Shown here piece by piece: positions 52,772-63,356 of a stretch of 64,000 nt of DNA (its first letter is position 1; every line of letters starts with the position of its first letter). Made by a program: the position numbers and the translations under genes. The notes under the pieces are model-generated. The model worked only from the letters and a program-made list of their open reading frames with translations. It was not told where the DNA came from and made no database searches. The stretch comes from Corallococcus coralloides DSM 2259 (GTDB lineage Bacteria > Myxococcota > Myxococcia > Myxococcales > Myxococcaceae), in assembly GCF_000255295.1 (NCBI RefSeq), contig NC_017030.1, positions 6,422,328-6,486,327 on the forward strand. Direction: 5' to 3'.

Positions 52772-53641
52772 TCACGTGTGGGCCATGATCGGGAACCGGT
52801 GGGCCTCGGGTGAGAGCTGGAGATTCCGGACGAACAGGTCGGCCTCCGTGTCCTCACCGGCCTCCACGGCACCGGGCCAGTAACGCTCCGGGGTGAAACC
52901 GAAGCGGATGGCTCGGATGGGCCGGTCAATCAACCGGGGGATCCAGGCTCGCAGATCGAAGGGCTCCCGAGCGAAGACATCGTCGAGGTAGAGCGTTTCT
53001 CCCTCGACGCCCGCGAACACCCAGGCTTCCGAACCCAGCTGACGCAAAGGCCTCGCGAAGCCATTGGCCACGGGCCAGCTCGCCACCGTCGCGTAGCCCC
53101 GCGCGCCGAAGCGCTCCGTTGACGGAAGGCCTTCGCTGGAGAGCGCAACGAGTCCCGCGCGCACTTCCTCATCGTCCAAGTTGAGCGTGAGCGCAGGTGG
53201 CCCTTCCGGCACGGAATCGTACGTCGTGGTGAACAGCGTCTGCCTTTGAGGTTGGAATCCGAAGCGCGGGTAGAACTGGCGCACGGTGGGGTTGGCGAAG
53301 AGCAGCACGGGTGCATCCCCACACGCGTCCAGCGCGGCGTTCATGGCCACCCGTGCCAGCCCTCTCCCTCGATGCGACGGCAGGCAGCCCACGGCGCCCA
53401 GCTGGTAGCCCGTCACCTCGCGGCCCTCCAGCACCAGGCGCATCCGCATCACGGAGGTATTGGCCACCACGCGGCCGGCCTCCATCAGCGCGTACGCGTG
53501 GTAGTCGTCGCTCCATTGGCCCCAGGCACGCCAACGACGGAAGTCCGCACGGCGGAACACCTGGGGCACGTAGTCACAGAACAATTCCTGGAGGTCTTTG
53601 TCGTGTGACCCGATCCGGGTGACCGTGTGGGCGTCCATCAT
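52772..53641 (-). CDS. GNAT N-acetyltransferase
   Basis: This 289-residue protein has an N-terminal GNAT domain. The acetyl-CoA-binding pattern is seen in LGAVGCLPSHRGRGLARVAM, and FANPTVRQFYPRFGFQP is the usual late GNAT motif. The C-terminal 120 residues form a second, less clear domain, as in the Eis-like two-domain acetyltransferases. The substrate is not known. It starts 29 bases after the gene upstream. Confidence 0.85.
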   Translation of the reverse strand: MMDAHTVTRIGSHDKDLQELFCDYVPQVFRRADFRRWRAWGQWSDDYHAYALMEAGRVVANTSVMRMRLVLEGREVTGYQLGAVGCLPSHRGRGLARVAMNAALDACGDAPVLLFANPTVRQFYPRFGFQPQRQTLFTTTYDSVPEGPPALTLNLDDEEVRAGLVALSSEGLPSTERFGARGYATVASWPVANGFARPLRQLGSEAWVFAGVEGETLYLDDVFAREPFDLRAWIPRLIDRPIRAIRFGFTPERYWPGAVEAGEDTEADLFVRNLQLSPEAHRFPIMAHT

Positions 53642-53670
53642 TCAGCTCCGAGTGTGCCGGGGAAGAAGGC

Positions 53671-54480
53671 TCACCAGCCGTTGTAATGCCTCATCCATTC
53701 GCCGTACACGCTGACGTCCGACGCGCACGGCCCCTGACCCGTCGTGTTGTAGGGCGGCGGCGCGGTGAGCGTCCCGGCGTTCCCCTTCGGCGGCGCGAAG
53801 TAGACCGTGGACGACGTGAGCTGGGTGCAGTTGTCCGTGCCGGGGCCGTACCACTCCACCCAGTTGATGATGGAGCCGCTCAGCCAGTTGCGCCCCCACG
53901 GCACGCGGATCCGTCCAACGACCGTCTCCGTCTGGGTGCTGTCGTTGATGATGACGCCCAGCCACCACTCGCCTTCCGCGTCCGCCCCGTTCTGCCAGAC
54001 GCGGACGCGGTAGTACTGCCCGGCCACCCAGTTGAAGGGCACCATCGTCTGGTACCCCACCCCTTCGTGGGAGAACGGCTGACAGATGGCGCCGCTCACG
54101 TTCGAGCACGTCGCGCCATTGGCTCCCCAGATGGAGAACACGGCGCGCTTCCCATTGGGATCCGTCTGGATGCCGATGTAGCCCGCATCGCCACCCGTCT
54201 TGAAAGCGAACTGCGCGGCGTAGAAGTACCAGGGCGCGACGTGGGTCGCGTCCGCGGCCGGGTCGTTCGACGGGAAGATGGTCAGGTCGAAGTTGTAGAG
54301 GCCCTGGGCCGGCACGTTCTGCACATCCCAGTAGGAATAGGTCTGGTTCACCTTCACCAGGGACTGCGACGTCGTCGCCAGCGTCCTCGGCTCGGGTTGC
54401 GTGGCCTGAGGATCAGTCCCTCCGCAGGCAAGGAGGGAACCCAGACAGAAGGGAGTCAGCACCTGAAGGAATCGGGTCAT
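53671..54480 (-). CDS. Lipoprotein with DUF3472-like domain
   Basis: This 269-residue lipoprotein has lipobox LLAC at about residues 16-19. The body is a beta-sandwich-like domain with WYFYAAQFAF, GYIGIQTDPNGKRAVFSIWGA and WVEWYGPGTD. These agree with the DUF3472 family as I remember it. ATG 54480 begins the signal peptide; an upstream ATG adds eight residues. Function is unknown. A carbohydrate-binding surface role is a guess. Confidence 0.65.
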   Translation of the reverse strand: MTRFLQVLTPFCLGSLLACGGTDPQATQPEPRTLATTSQSLVKVNQTYSYWDVQNVPAQGLYNFDLTIFPSNDPAADATHVAPWYFYAAQFAFKTGGDAGYIGIQTDPNGKRAVFSIWGANGATCSNVSGAICQPFSHEGVGYQTMVPFNWVAGQYYRVRVWQNGADAEGEWWLGVIINDSTQTETVVGRIRVPWGRNWLSGSIINWVEWYGPGTDNCTQLTSSTVYFAPPKGNAGTLTAPPPYNTTGQGPCASDVSVYGEWMRHYNGW

Positions 54481-54532
54481 GGCGCCGCTCTCTCGCCAGT
54501 TCACCCATCTCCGTCAAGGCGAAGATTTCAAA

Positions 54533-55810
54533 CTAAGCGGACTTTACTGATTCCTGACTGTCCTGGCTGTACCCACACAGCCCCAGGCCCCAGATGAGCA
54601 TGAACGACAGGTGTACGCTGGGGTGGAACGGCAGGTAGTGCACCAGGGCCAGGACGTGGAAGCCCACGAAGGACAGCAGCGCTCCCGTGGCCGGAATCGA
54701 ACCTGCCCGGTGCCTTCGCACCAGCGCCCTCGCCAGTAGGAAGTGCATCGTCGCCAGCAGCACCAGCCCCACGAGCCCGGTCTCCGCCCAGGCCGTCAGC
54801 CAGAGGTTGTGGGAGTCCGTGGCCAGCAGGTCCGTGATGCCCGTCTCCGCCTGCGTCGCCAGGGCCGCGGGTTTGTGATTGCCGAAGCCCACGCCCACCC
54901 AGGGGTGCTCCCGCACCAGCCTCCAGCCCACCGACATCGCCAGCGAGCGCTCACCACTCCCGAAGAGGTTGTCCAACGCCTTGCCGAACCGCTCCCGCCA
55001 CGCGGGCGTCAGCAGCACCACCGCCACCAGCGCCACCGCCACGCCGAGCCCGGCCTTCCGCGCCGTCCCTCGCAGCAACAGCAGCAGCGCCAGCACGCAC
55101 ACGCCCAGCGCCGCTCCCAGCGCTGCTCTCGCGAACGCGCCGTAGATGGACAACAGCAGCCCCAGCACCATCACCCCGGCCAGCACCCGCCGCCGCGTCA
55201 CCTTCGACCGTCCAATCACCGCCAGCGCCGGGCCCAGCACGGCAATCGCTCCGTGCGCGAACTTCAGCCGGTGGAAGAAGAAGCCTCCCGCCGCGTACCT
55301 CGGGTTCTCCTCCGTTCCGAAGTTCTCATGCAGGCGCGCCAGGTTCAGCTTCGTGAACTTCGGCGGCTCCCAGGGCCACGGCACGCGGTGCTGGAAGAAG
55401 CCCAGCGCCGCCGCCAGCAGCCAACCTCCCGCGATGAGGCTCCCCAGCATCAGCCAGGGCACGCCCAGCGTCCCGATGCACGCGACCGCCGCTGCCGCCA
55501 CCGTGTCCAGCGCCTGGCCGTACCTCGCGCCTCGGGGCCACTTCGTCGCGGCTCCCGTCAGCAGCGCCACCGCTGGGGACAGGAGCTGCCAGGCGCACAG
55601 GGCGACGCTCGCCAGCACGAACGCCCTCACGTCCTTCTCCAGCCGCAGCCGCTTCGTCACCGCCAGCGCCAGGGCCAGCGCCGTGGCCAGGATGGCTCCG
55701 GCCTGGAGCACCGCCTCCGCCAGCACCAGCCCCACCGCGTAGAGCCCCAATACCGCGGCGACCGCCGTCTTCCAGCGCCCTGACTCGACCGTCTTCGTAT
55801 CCGTGCCCAT
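54533..55810 (-). CDS. O-antigen ligase / Wzy-like polymerase
   Basis: This 425-residue membrane protein has about ten hydrophobic segments. The Wzy_C-type loop includes RLVREHPWVGVGFGNHKP and the stretch TDSHNLWLTAWAETGLVGLVLL with the family's His. It joins or polymerises lipid-linked polysaccharide. ATG 55810 was chosen because the upstream 34 residues are not membrane-like. It is 8 kb away from the polysaccharide region and in no operon with glycosyltransferases. Confidence 0.85.
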   Translation of the reverse strand: MGTDTKTVESGRWKTAVAAVLGLYAVGLVLAEAVLQAGAILATALALALAVTKRLRLEKDVRAFVLASVALCAWQLLSPAVALLTGAATKWPRGARYGQALDTVAAAAVACIGTLGVPWLMLGSLIAGGWLLAAALGFFQHRVPWPWEPPKFTKLNLARLHENFGTEENPRYAAGGFFFHRLKFAHGAIAVLGPALAVIGRSKVTRRRVLAGVMVLGLLLSIYGAFARAALGAALGVCVLALLLLLRGTARKAGLGVAVALVAVVLLTPAWRERFGKALDNLFGSGERSLAMSVGWRLVREHPWVGVGFGNHKPAALATQAETGITDLLATDSHNLWLTAWAETGLVGLVLLATMHFLLARALVRRHRAGSIPATGALLSFVGFHVLALVHYLPFHPSVHLSFMLIWGLGLCGYSQDSQESVKSA

Positions 55811-55990
55811 GCCGTGCGCCTCGAACTCGCGAGGCCGGTGGACCCTATCCCACCTCGTGCTCCCCTGCCCTTCCGGACTGGACCCGGAATCCCCGGCGAT
55901 GGGCCCCGTCACTCCTTTTCACGCGCTTGACGTTGGCGCTCCAGACGGGCACGCGTTACCCAGGGTCCTTTCCCGGGTCCCCCTTCCGAC

Positions 55991-57460
55991 ATGCGCACCA
56001 CCCATCGACCGTTCACCACCCTGGCTCTGGCGCTGTGCCTCTTCGTGGCCGCGCTGGAGATGACCGTCGTCTCCACCGCCATGCCCACGGTGGTCAGCGA
56101 CCTGGGCGGCATCCAGCACTACGCGTGGGTCTTCACCGCGTACATGCTGTCATCCACCATCACCGTCCCCATCTACGGGAAGCTCGCCGACCTCTACGGC
56201 CGCAAGCCCATCCTCCTCTTCGGCTCCACCCTGTTCCTGCTGTCGTCCCTGGCGTGCGGGTTCTCCACGTCCATGAACATGCTCATCGCGTTCCGCGTCC
56301 TCCAGGGCCTGGGCGCCGGCGCCATGCAGCCCATCGCGCTCACCATCATCGGGGACATCTACACGCTGGAGCAGCGCGGGAAGGTCCAGGGCGCGTTCAG
56401 CGCCGTGTGGGGCATCGCCGGACTCGCGGGCCCCCTCACCGGTGGCCTCATCGTGAAGTACCTCACGTGGCACTGGATCTTCTTCATCAACATCCCCATC
56501 GGCATCGCGTCCATGGTGCTGATCGTCCTGTTCTTCCATGAGCAGCTCCAGCGCAAGGAGCGCGCACGGCTCGACTACGCCGGGGCGGCGCTGCTGTCCT
56601 CGGGCGTCGTGGCGCTGCTGTTCGGGGTGCAGGGCTCCGGGGCGACTCTGCTCGCCCTTCCTGTCGCCGCCGTGCTCCTCACCGCGTTCGTGTTCGTGGA
56701 GCTTCGCGCCGCCGAGCCCATCATCCCGATGAGCATCTTCAAGATTCCCACCATCGCCATCTCGAACGTGGCCGGCGCCTTGTTCTCCGCCGCCCAGTTC
56801 GGCGCGACCACCTACGTGCCCCTGTACGTGCAGGGCGTGCTCGGCGGTTCGGCCACGATGGCGGGCGGGATGATCACCCCGATGATCGTCGGCTGGCCGC
56901 TCGCGAGCCTCATCGGCGGCAAGGTGATGGTGCGCACAGGCTTCCGTCCGCTCATCGTCGGCGGGCTGGGGCTGGCCTCCATTGGCACCGTGCTGATGGC
57001 GCTGCTGCTCAAGCCCGGGGCTTCGATGCTGGTGCCGCAGATCGCCATGGGGCTGTTTGGCATTGGCCTGGGCTTCGCGGCCATGGCCACGATGGTCGCC
57101 GTCCAGACCACCGTGGGCTGGGAGCTGCGCGGCGTGGCCACCGCGAGCAGCATGTTCTTCCGCACCATCGGCGGCTCGCTGGGCGTGGGCGTGATGGGCG
57201 GCGTGCTGGTGAATCAGCTCATGAAGGACCCCAACGTCCCCGTGAGCGCGGCCACGGAGCTGCTCGGCCCCGAGCATGGGCGCGGTCTGGCTCCCGCCAT
57301 CCTGGAGACGCTCGGCGGCGCGCTGAACACCGGCCTGTCCATCAACTTCTGGATCATGTGCTCGGCGATGATCGCCGCGTTCACCGCGGGCCTGTTCTTC
57401 CCCAAGGTGAAGCGCGTCACCACGCCAGTGAACATGTCCGACGTCACCGCCTCCCACTGA
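55991..57460 (+). CDS. MFS multidrug efflux transporter (DHA2, EmrB/QacA type)
   Basis: This 489-residue protein has fourteen hydrophobic segments. The DHA2 marks are ALEMTVVSTAMPTVVSDLGG in helix 1, GKLADLYGRKP after helix 2, and the antiporter motif GPLTGGLIVKYLTWHWIFFINIPIG. It would export drugs or a product in exchange for protons. No regulator is adjacent. A strong hairpin follows its stop. Confidence 0.94.
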   Translation: MRTTHRPFTTLALALCLFVAALEMTVVSTAMPTVVSDLGGIQHYAWVFTAYMLSSTITVPIYGKLADLYGRKPILLFGSTLFLLSSLACGFSTSMNMLIAFRVLQGLGAGAMQPIALTIIGDIYTLEQRGKVQGAFSAVWGIAGLAGPLTGGLIVKYLTWHWIFFINIPIGIASMVLIVLFFHEQLQRKERARLDYAGAALLSSGVVALLFGVQGSGATLLALPVAAVLLTAFVFVELRAAEPIIPMSIFKIPTIAISNVAGALFSAAQFGATTYVPLYVQGVLGGSATMAGGMITPMIVGWPLASLIGGKVMVRTGFRPLIVGGLGLASIGTVLMALLLKPGASMLVPQIAMGLFGIGLGFAAMATMVAVQTTVGWELRGVATASSMFFRTIGGSLGVGVMGGVLVNQLMKDPNVPVSAATELLGPEHGRGLAPAILETLGGALNTGLSINFWIMCSAMIAAFTAGLFFPKVKRVTTPVNMSDVTASH

Positions 57461-57478
57461 CGCCCGGTGTCCTTCGAA

Positions 57479-57521
57479 GCCGCCGGGTTCCAGGAGCCGG
57501 CGCTCGCTGGAAGCCGGCGGC
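57479..57521. terminator. Long hairpin between convergent genes
   Basis: GCCGCCGG-g-TTCCAG (57479-57493) pairs with CTGGAA-g-CCGGCGGC (57507-57521) around 13 bases, with one G-G mismatch. It lies between the efflux and ELWxxDGT lipoprotein stops. There is no U-tract. Confidence 0.5.
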
Positions 57522-57550
57522 AGGTCATGCGCTGACGCGCACCGGCCTTG

Positions 57551-59020
57551 TCACCGTGCGCTGGCGCTCAGCGGCGTGCAGGTCACGTTGGCGGGCACGG
57601 CCCACAACGCGCTCCCCCACACGCCGGAGTACGCCCTGAAGTAGATGGTGTTGCCCACGCGAGTGAACTCCTCGGGCCTTTCGCCTCCCGGGCTGGAGGT
57701 GGTGACGCGCCCCGTGCCCGCTGGCGTGCCAGTCGTCACCTGCGGCATGAGCCCCAGGTCACCCTCAAAGGAGCTGAAGAGCAGCGTGCCGGAGCCCGTG
57801 TCGAAGAGGGGCGAGCTGTACTCGTCGGCCGTGGTGAGTTCCTGGCTGAGCTGCCGCGTCCCTCCCGCCGTGCCGTCCGTCACCCACAGCCCGACCTGGC
57901 GAGGCGCGGGGCCCGGCGAGCTGATCGCCACGGACAGGTAGAGCTTGCCCCCCGACTCCTGGGAGTCCTGCACGTAGGGCGTGTTGTCCGGCTGGCCCGG
58001 ATAGGGATTGGGCAGCGTCGTCACCGTGGTCTTCCCGCCTCCGGAGAGCGACAGGCGGCTCAGCTTCAACCGCTCGCCATCGTCGGCGAGCGTGGACAGG
58101 TAGACGTAGGAGCCCAGCGAGCCCAGCAGCCGCGCCTGCTTGCCGAAGGTGTCCAGGCGAACCGTGCCCGCCGCCGTCCCATCCGTCCGCCACACCTCCG
58201 TCCCGGAGGAGTCGTCCAGCGTGAACACCCCGGTGCCGCTCGCGAGGCCGCGCGTCGCCGTCACGTAGGGGCCCCCCGCGTCCACGCGCTTGACGAGCCA
58301 GGTGCCCGCCGCCGTTCCGTCCGTCCGCCACAGGCGCGTGCCCTGGGTCGCATCCTGGAGGAAGAACAGCAGCGCCCCACCCGCGTGCAGCGTGGGATAG
58401 GCCCGGGAAGACCCCGCGCCGAAGTCCACCACCCGGTACGTCCCCGCCGCCGTACCGTCCGAGCGCCACAGCTCCACCGCGCCCCCCGCGTTCCGGAAGA
58501 AGGTCAACGCGCCTCCCAGCGCGGTGAGGTTCGACAGGAAGGAGCCCGGAGCGCCCGGCGTGATGTCCTTGACGAGCTGGGTCCCCGCCGCCGTGCCATT
58601 GCTCACCCACAGCTCGGAGCCCACCGCCGGGTCCTCCATCGTGAAGAAGACCCGTGAGCCCACGGCCGTGAGGGACGCGAAGTCCCGGTAGTTCAAGCCC
58701 GCGTAGGGAAACTCCTTCACCGGCACGGTGCCCACGGTGGTGCCGTCACTGCGCCACAGCGCCGCCGTCCCCTGGTAGGGATCCGAGGTGAAGTACAGCG
58801 TGCCCGCGACGTTCGTCAGCCACTCGGGAATGGGCCGGTACGGCGACGGCAATGGATCCCCCGGCGCAAGGAAGTCCTTCACCTTGGTGGCCGCCATGGC
58901 GGGTGTGCACGCCTGAGCCTGGACCTGCGGCTCCTGGGCCGAGGGCGGCGCCATCTCCTGCGCACCACCACAGCCCACGAACGACAAGCCCGCAAGAATC
59001 CACCCGAATCGCATACGCAT
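57551..59020 (-). CDS. ELWxxDGT-repeat lipoprotein
   Basis: This 489-residue lipoprotein has lipobox FVGC near residues 14-18. The body holds about eight copies of the repeat with ALWRSDGTTVGT, ELWVSNGTAAGT and LWRTDGTAAGT. These form a beta-propeller in a family common in myxobacteria and other gliding or predatory bacteria. ATG 59020 has AGGAG eight bases upstream; a second in-frame ATG lies six bases further in. Function is unknown. Confidence 0.9.
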   Translation of the reverse strand: MRMRFGWILAGLSFVGCGGAQEMAPPSAQEPQVQAQACTPAMAATKVKDFLAPGDPLPSPYRPIPEWLTNVAGTLYFTSDPYQGTAALWRSDGTTVGTVPVKEFPYAGLNYRDFASLTAVGSRVFFTMEDPAVGSELWVSNGTAAGTQLVKDITPGAPGSFLSNLTALGGALTFFRNAGGAVELWRSDGTAAGTYRVVDFGAGSSRAYPTLHAGGALLFFLQDATQGTRLWRTDGTAAGTWLVKRVDAGGPYVTATRGLASGTGVFTLDDSSGTEVWRTDGTAAGTVRLDTFGKQARLLGSLGSYVYLSTLADDGERLKLSRLSLSGGGKTTVTTLPNPYPGQPDNTPYVQDSQESGGKLYLSVAISSPGPAPRQVGLWVTDGTAGGTRQLSQELTTADEYSSPLFDTGSGTLLFSSFEGDLGLMPQVTTGTPAGTGRVTTSSPGGERPEEFTRVGNTIYFRAYSGVWGSALWAVPANVTCTPLSASAR

Positions 59021-59254
59021 TTCCCAACTCCTTGTCAGACGAAAGCAAGGGACGGTGGGATGCGTGCCGTTGGGTGCCAATGTGGTCCTGCGGTGCTAGG
59101 GCTTGCGGTAAACACGACGGTCGCGCGAAGGGCGTCAAGCTGTCTGGAAACCGACGCGCCCGACTTTTCCCATCACAGACATTGCATGGCGTGGGCCAGC
59201 TGGAGTCCCATCCCTCCGGGGGATGTGCACGGCCTACACCTCGGGAGATGAAAG

Positions 59255-61615
59255 ATGGCGGGTCCGCTGAGTGACGAGGAGCTTGGAAAGATCGACGCCT
59301 ACTGGCGCGCGGCGAACTACCTGTCCGTCGGGCAGATCTACCTCAAGGACAATCCGCTGCTGGAGCGGCCCCTCACCCGGGAGGACATCAAGCCCCGGCT
59401 GCTCGGGCACTTCGGCACCACGCCCGGCCTCAACTTCATCTACGTCCACCTGAACCGCATCATCCGGAACCACCGGGCCAACATGATGTATCTCATTGGC
59501 CCCGGGCACGGCGCGCCCGGCATCATCGCCAACACGTTCCTCGAAGGCTCCTACACGGAGCTGTATCCCAACATCGAGCGCAACCGCGACGGCATGAAGC
59601 GCCTGTTCCGCCAGTTCTCCTGGCCCTACGGCATCCCCAGCCACGACGCGCCCGAGGTCCCCGGCTCCATCAGCGAAGGCGGCGAGCTGGGCTACGCGCT
59701 CCTCCACGCGTACGGCGCCGTGCTGGACAACCCGGACCTCATCGTCCCGTGCGTCGTCGGCGACGGCGAGGCGGAGACGGGCGCGCTCGCCGCGAGCTGG
59801 CACTCCAACAAATTCATCAACCCCATCACCGACGGCGCGGTGCTGCCCATCCTGCACCTCAACGGGTACAAGATCGCCAACCCCACGGTGCTCGCCCGCA
59901 TCGACGCCGACGAGCTGGAGGCCCTCTTCAAGGGCTACGGCCACACGCCCTACGTCCTGGAGGGGGATGACCCGAAGGACATGCACCAGCGGATGGCGCA
60001 GGTGCTGGACACGCTCTACGCCGAAATCACGCGCATCCAGCGCCACGCGCGAGAGAAGAACGACCCCACCCGCCCGCGCTGGCCCATGCTCGTGCTGCGC
60101 ACGCCCAAGGGGTGGACCGGCCCGAAGGTCGTGGACGGCAAGCCCGTGGAGGGCACGTGGCGTGCGCACCAGGTCCCGCTGGAGGAGGTGCGCGACAACC
60201 CCGAGCACCTGAAGATCCTCGAAGCGTGGCTCCACAGCTACCGGCCCCGCGAGCTGTTCGACGCGAACGGCACCTTCCGCGAGGAGCTGGCGGACATCGC
60301 GCCCAAGGGCCGGCTGCGCATGGGCGTCAACGTGCACTCGAACGGCGGCCAGCTGCTGGTGCCGCTCGTGCTGCCGGGCTTCCGCGACTACGCGGTCGAT
60401 CCGGGCGTGCCCGGCTCCAGGCAGGTCAGCGCCACCAAGGTGCTGGGCGGCTACCTGCGGGACGTGATGCGCCACAACCTGGCGACGAAGAACTTCCGCA
60501 TGTTCGCCCCGGACGAGAACGCGTCCAACCGGCTCCAGGACGTGTACGCCGTCAGCGGCAAGAGCTGGGACGCGAAGCAGGAGTCCACGGACGAGAACCT
60601 CTCCGTCGATGGCCGCGTGATGGAGGTCCTGAGCGAGCACCTCTGCCAGGGCTGGCTGGAGGGCTACCTGCTCACCGGACGCCACGGCTTCTTCTCCTGC
60701 TACGAGGCGTTCATCCACATCATCGATTCGATGTTCAACCAGCACGCCAAATGGATAAAGAGCGCCAAGGAGCTTCCGTGGCGCAAGCCCATCGCGTCGC
60801 TGAACTACCTGCTCAGCTCGCACGTGTGGCGGCAGGACCACAATGGGTTCTCCCACCAGGATCCGGGCTTCATCGACCACGTGGCCAACAAGAAGGCGGA
60901 CACGGTGCGCATCTACCTGCCGCCGGACGCGAACACGCTCCTGTCGGTGACGGATCACTGCCTGCGCTCGAAGAACTACGTGAACCTCATCATCGCGGGG
61001 AAGCAGCTCTCGCCGGTGTGGCTGGACATGGCGAGCGCGGTGCGCCACTGCTCGGCGGGCATTGGCGCGTGGGACTGGGCGGGCAATGACGACGGCGACC
61101 CGGACGTGGTGATGGCCTGCGCGGGCGACGTGCCCACCATGGAGACGCTGGCCGCGGTGACGCTGCTGCGCGAGTGGGCCCCCGAGCTCAAGGTGCGCGT
61201 GGTCAACGTGGTGGATGTCTTCACGCTCGCGCCCGTGCACGTCCATCCGCACGGGCTCAACGAGGAGGACTTCAACCGCCTGTTCACCACGGACAAGCCC
61301 GTGGTGTTCGCGTTCCACGGCTACCCCACGCTCGTGCACAAGCTCACGTACAACCGGGCCAACCACGGCAACATCCACGTGCACGGGTTCAAGGAAGAGG
61401 GCACCACGACGACACCGTTCGACATGACGGTGCTCAACGACATGGACCGCTTCACCCTGGCGCTGGATGCCATCCGGCACTCGAAGGCCGCGCGGCACCG
61501 GCTGGATGACGCGGAGCAGCGCTTCTCCGAGGTGCGCCAGCGGCACAAGCTCTACGTGTCGGAGCACGGCGAGGACATGCCCGAGGTGGCCGACTGGAAG
61601 TGGAGCGCGCGATGA
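59255..61615 (+). CDS. xfp: Phosphoketolase (xylulose-5-phosphate / fructose-6-phosphate)
   Basis: This 786-residue thiamine-diphosphate enzyme cleaves xylulose-5-phosphate or fructose-6-phosphate to acetyl phosphate plus a C3 or C4 sugar phosphate. Family stretches are [47 protein letters not shown] and the C-terminal [27 protein letters not shown] before the ATG is a good ribosome site. Its stop overlaps the acetate kinase start as ATGA. Together they make acetate and ATP from sugar phosphates. Confidence 0.95.
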   Translation: MAGPLSDEELGKIDAYWRAANYLSVGQIYLKDNPLLERPLTREDIKPRLLGHFGTTPGLNFIYVHLNRIIRNHRANMMYLIGPGHGAPGIIANTFLEGSYTELYPNIERNRDGMKRLFRQFSWPYGIPSHDAPEVPGSISEGGELGYALLHAYGAVLDNPDLIVPCVVGDGEAETGALAASWHSNKFINPITDGAVLPILHLNGYKIANPTVLARIDADELEALFKGYGHTPYVLEGDDPKDMHQRMAQVLDTLYAEITRIQRHAREKNDPTRPRWPMLVLRTPKGWTGPKVVDGKPVEGTWRAHQVPLEEVRDNPEHLKILEAWLHSYRPRELFDANGTFREELADIAPKGRLRMGVNVHSNGGQLLVPLVLPGFRDYAVDPGVPGSRQVSATKVLGGYLRDVMRHNLATKNFRMFAPDENASNRLQDVYAVSGKSWDAKQESTDENLSVDGRVMEVLSEHLCQGWLEGYLLTGRHGFFSCYEAFIHIIDSMFNQHAKWIKSAKELPWRKPIASLNYLLSSHVWRQDHNGFSHQDPGFIDHVANKKADTVRIYLPPDANTLLSVTDHCLRSKNYVNLIIAGKQLSPVWLDMASAVRHCSAGIGAWDWAGNDDGDPDVVMACAGDVPTMETLAAVTLLREWAPELKVRVVNVVDVFTLAPVHVHPHGLNEEDFNRLFTTDKPVVFAFHGYPTLVHKLTYNRANHGNIHVHGFKEEGTTTTPFDMTVLNDMDRFTLALDAIRHSKAARHRLDDAEQRFSEVRQRHKLYVSEHGEDMPEVADWKWSAR

Positions 61616-62787
61616 GCGACCCGGGCGCGGTGCTGGTCATCAACAGCGGCTCGTCGTCGCTGAAGTTCGGCCTCTACGTTGAACAGGGCGGCCAGGAGTC
61701 AGTGCGGTTCAAGGGCAGCGCGACCCACATCGGCGCGGAGCAGGGCCGGCTGGTCGTGAAGGACGGCACGGGGAAGCAGGTGCGCGCGGTGGACGTGCGG
61801 CATCCGTCGCAGGAGGACGCGTTCCGCGAGGCCGTGTGGCACCTGGGGGAGCTGGGTGGAGAGCGGCCACGCGCCATCGGGCACCGCGTGGTGCATGGCG
61901 GTCCCCACCTGCGCGCGCACCAGGCGCTGACGCCAGAGGTGATGAAGGCGCTGGAGGAGGCGACGCACTTCGCACCGCTGCACATTCCTGCCGCGCTGCG
62001 GCTCATCCGGGCCACCGAGCGGCAGTACCCGGGCGTGCCGCAGTTCGTCTGCTTCGACACGGCATTCCACGCGACGCTGCCGGAGGTCGCTTCGACATTC
62101 CCTCTGCCCCGCTCCGTGAGGGACCAGGGCGTGCAGCGGTACGGCTTCCACGGCCTGTCGTACGAGTCCATCGTGGCCCGGCTCGAGCCCCAGGTGCCCG
62201 CCCGCACCGTGGTGGCCCACCTGGGCAATGGCGCGAGCCTCGTGGCGCTGGACCACGGGCGCTCCGTGGATACCTCCATGGGCTTCACGCCCACGGGCGG
62301 CATTCCGAGCGGCACCCGCACCGGCGACCTGGACCCAGGCGTGTTGCTGTTCCTGATGCGCACGGGTGGCATGGATGCGGATGCATTGGAGACGCTGGTG
62401 AACCACGACGCCGGGCTTCGGGGCTTGTCGGAGGGGACCAGCGACATGCAGGCCCTCACGCGCGACGCGGCGGCGGGCAACACGGCGGCTGCGCTGGCGG
62501 TGGACGTCTTCACGCGAAGCATCGCGAAGACGGTGGGTGCCTACGCGACGGTGCTCGGAGGACTGGACCTGCTCGTGTTCACGGGCGGCATCGGGGAGAA
62601 CAGCGCGCGGATTCGCGAGAGCGTATGCGCGAGGCTGGGTCACCTGGGCATCCAGCTCGATGCGCAGCGGAACGAGGCGGGCGAGGGGCTCATCACTGCC
62701 AAGGGCTCCCGGTGTCCGGTCCGCGTGCTGCCCAGCGATGAGGAGATACAGCTCGCCCGTCACACGCGCCGGCTGCTCCGCGGATGA
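61612..62787 (+). CDS. ackA: Acetate kinase
   Basis: This 391-residue enzyme converts acetyl phosphate and ADP to acetate and ATP. The family marks are [14 protein letters not shown] at the start, IGHRVVHGG, the HLGNGAS stretch and [11 protein letters not shown]. It is coupled to the phosphoketolase by ATGA overlap, so it uses the acetyl phosphate made there. No phosphotransacetylase is in the window. A set of hairpin repeats follows its stop. Confidence 0.95.
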   Translation: MSDPGAVLVINSGSSSLKFGLYVEQGGQESVRFKGSATHIGAEQGRLVVKDGTGKQVRAVDVRHPSQEDAFREAVWHLGELGGERPRAIGHRVVHGGPHLRAHQALTPEVMKALEEATHFAPLHIPAALRLIRATERQYPGVPQFVCFDTAFHATLPEVASTFPLPRSVRDQGVQRYGFHGLSYESIVARLEPQVPARTVVAHLGNGASLVALDHGRSVDTSMGFTPTGGIPSGTRTGDLDPGVLLFLMRTGGMDADALETLVNHDAGLRGLSEGTSDMQALTRDAAAGNTAAALAVDVFTRSIAKTVGAYATVLGGLDLLVFTGGIGENSARIRESVCARLGHLGIQLDAQRNEAGEGLITAKGSRCPVRVLPSDEEIQLARHTRRLLRG

Positions 62788-62867
62788 AGCCCCCTGCCCC
62801 TCCAGCCTCGACTCCCACCCATACTGCGGGGAACTGAGAACCCCGCCGGCGGACTGCGACCCGCTCG
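62788..62867. other. Start of the gene-free region between ackA and the LptF/G gene
   Basis: The region without a gene runs from 62788 to 63356, about 570 bases. These first 80 bases contain nothing I can name. Short open frames across the repeats in both directions give low-complexity peptides and are not supported as genes. Confidence 0.6.
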
Positions 62868-63324
62868 AACCTGTCCGACAGCCGGACAGGTTTTGGAGCT
62901 TCTTGGCCGCCACGGGGCCTGCGCGACGCCCGGGCCGCGGAAACCTGTTCGACTGTCCGACAGGTTTTGGAACTTCTTGGCCGCCACGGGGCCTGCGCGA
63001 CGCCCGGGCCGCGGAAACCTGTCCGACTGTCCGACAGGTTTTGGAGGTCCTCGGCCCGGGAGCGTCCTTGGCCTCCGGGCCACCGAAGTCGGTCCTACTG
63101 TCGGACAGGTTTTGGAGGTCCTCGGCCCGGGAGCGTCCTTGGCATCTGGCCCCCCGAAGCCGGTCCTACTGTCGGACAGGTTTTGGGCATCCTCGGCCGG
63201 AGGGTCGCCGCGATAGCTGGGTCCTGGAAACCGGTCCCGCTGTCGGACAGGTTTTAGACGTCCTCGGCTGGGGGCTCCGCGACAGGCGGCCTGCGGAAAC
63301 CTGTCCGACTGTCGGACAGGTTTT
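62868..63324. repeat. Seven-copy array of palindromic hairpin repeats
   Basis: Seven units share the right arm GTCSGACAGGTTTT (the first has GCC in place of GTC), ending at 62894, 62968, 63042, 63113, 63184, 63255 and 63324. The period is 74, 74, 71, 71, 71 and 69 bases. The last copy (63297-63323) is a perfect palindrome with 13-base arms AAACCTGTCCGAC and GTCGGACAGGTTT around one T. Left arms in copies 4-6 are diverged. The DNA between copies is also repeated: between copies 1-2 and 2-3 it differs by about one base, and between 3-4 and 4-5 by a few. Each intact unit plus TTTT could work as a terminator-like hairpin. Confidence 0.85.
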
Positions 63325-63356
63325 GACCGCTCCGGGCCCGAGCGGGTGCCCCGGGC

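Noticed and set aside
62893-63257. Repeat-peptide gene across the hairpin array
   Set aside because: Frames open in both directions give Arg/Pro-rich peptides repeating with the DNA. No ribosome site or domain supports them.
62868-63324. CRISPR array
   Set aside because: The repeats are palindromic with diverged left arms, and the intervening segments are near-duplicates rather than unique spacers. No cas gene is present.
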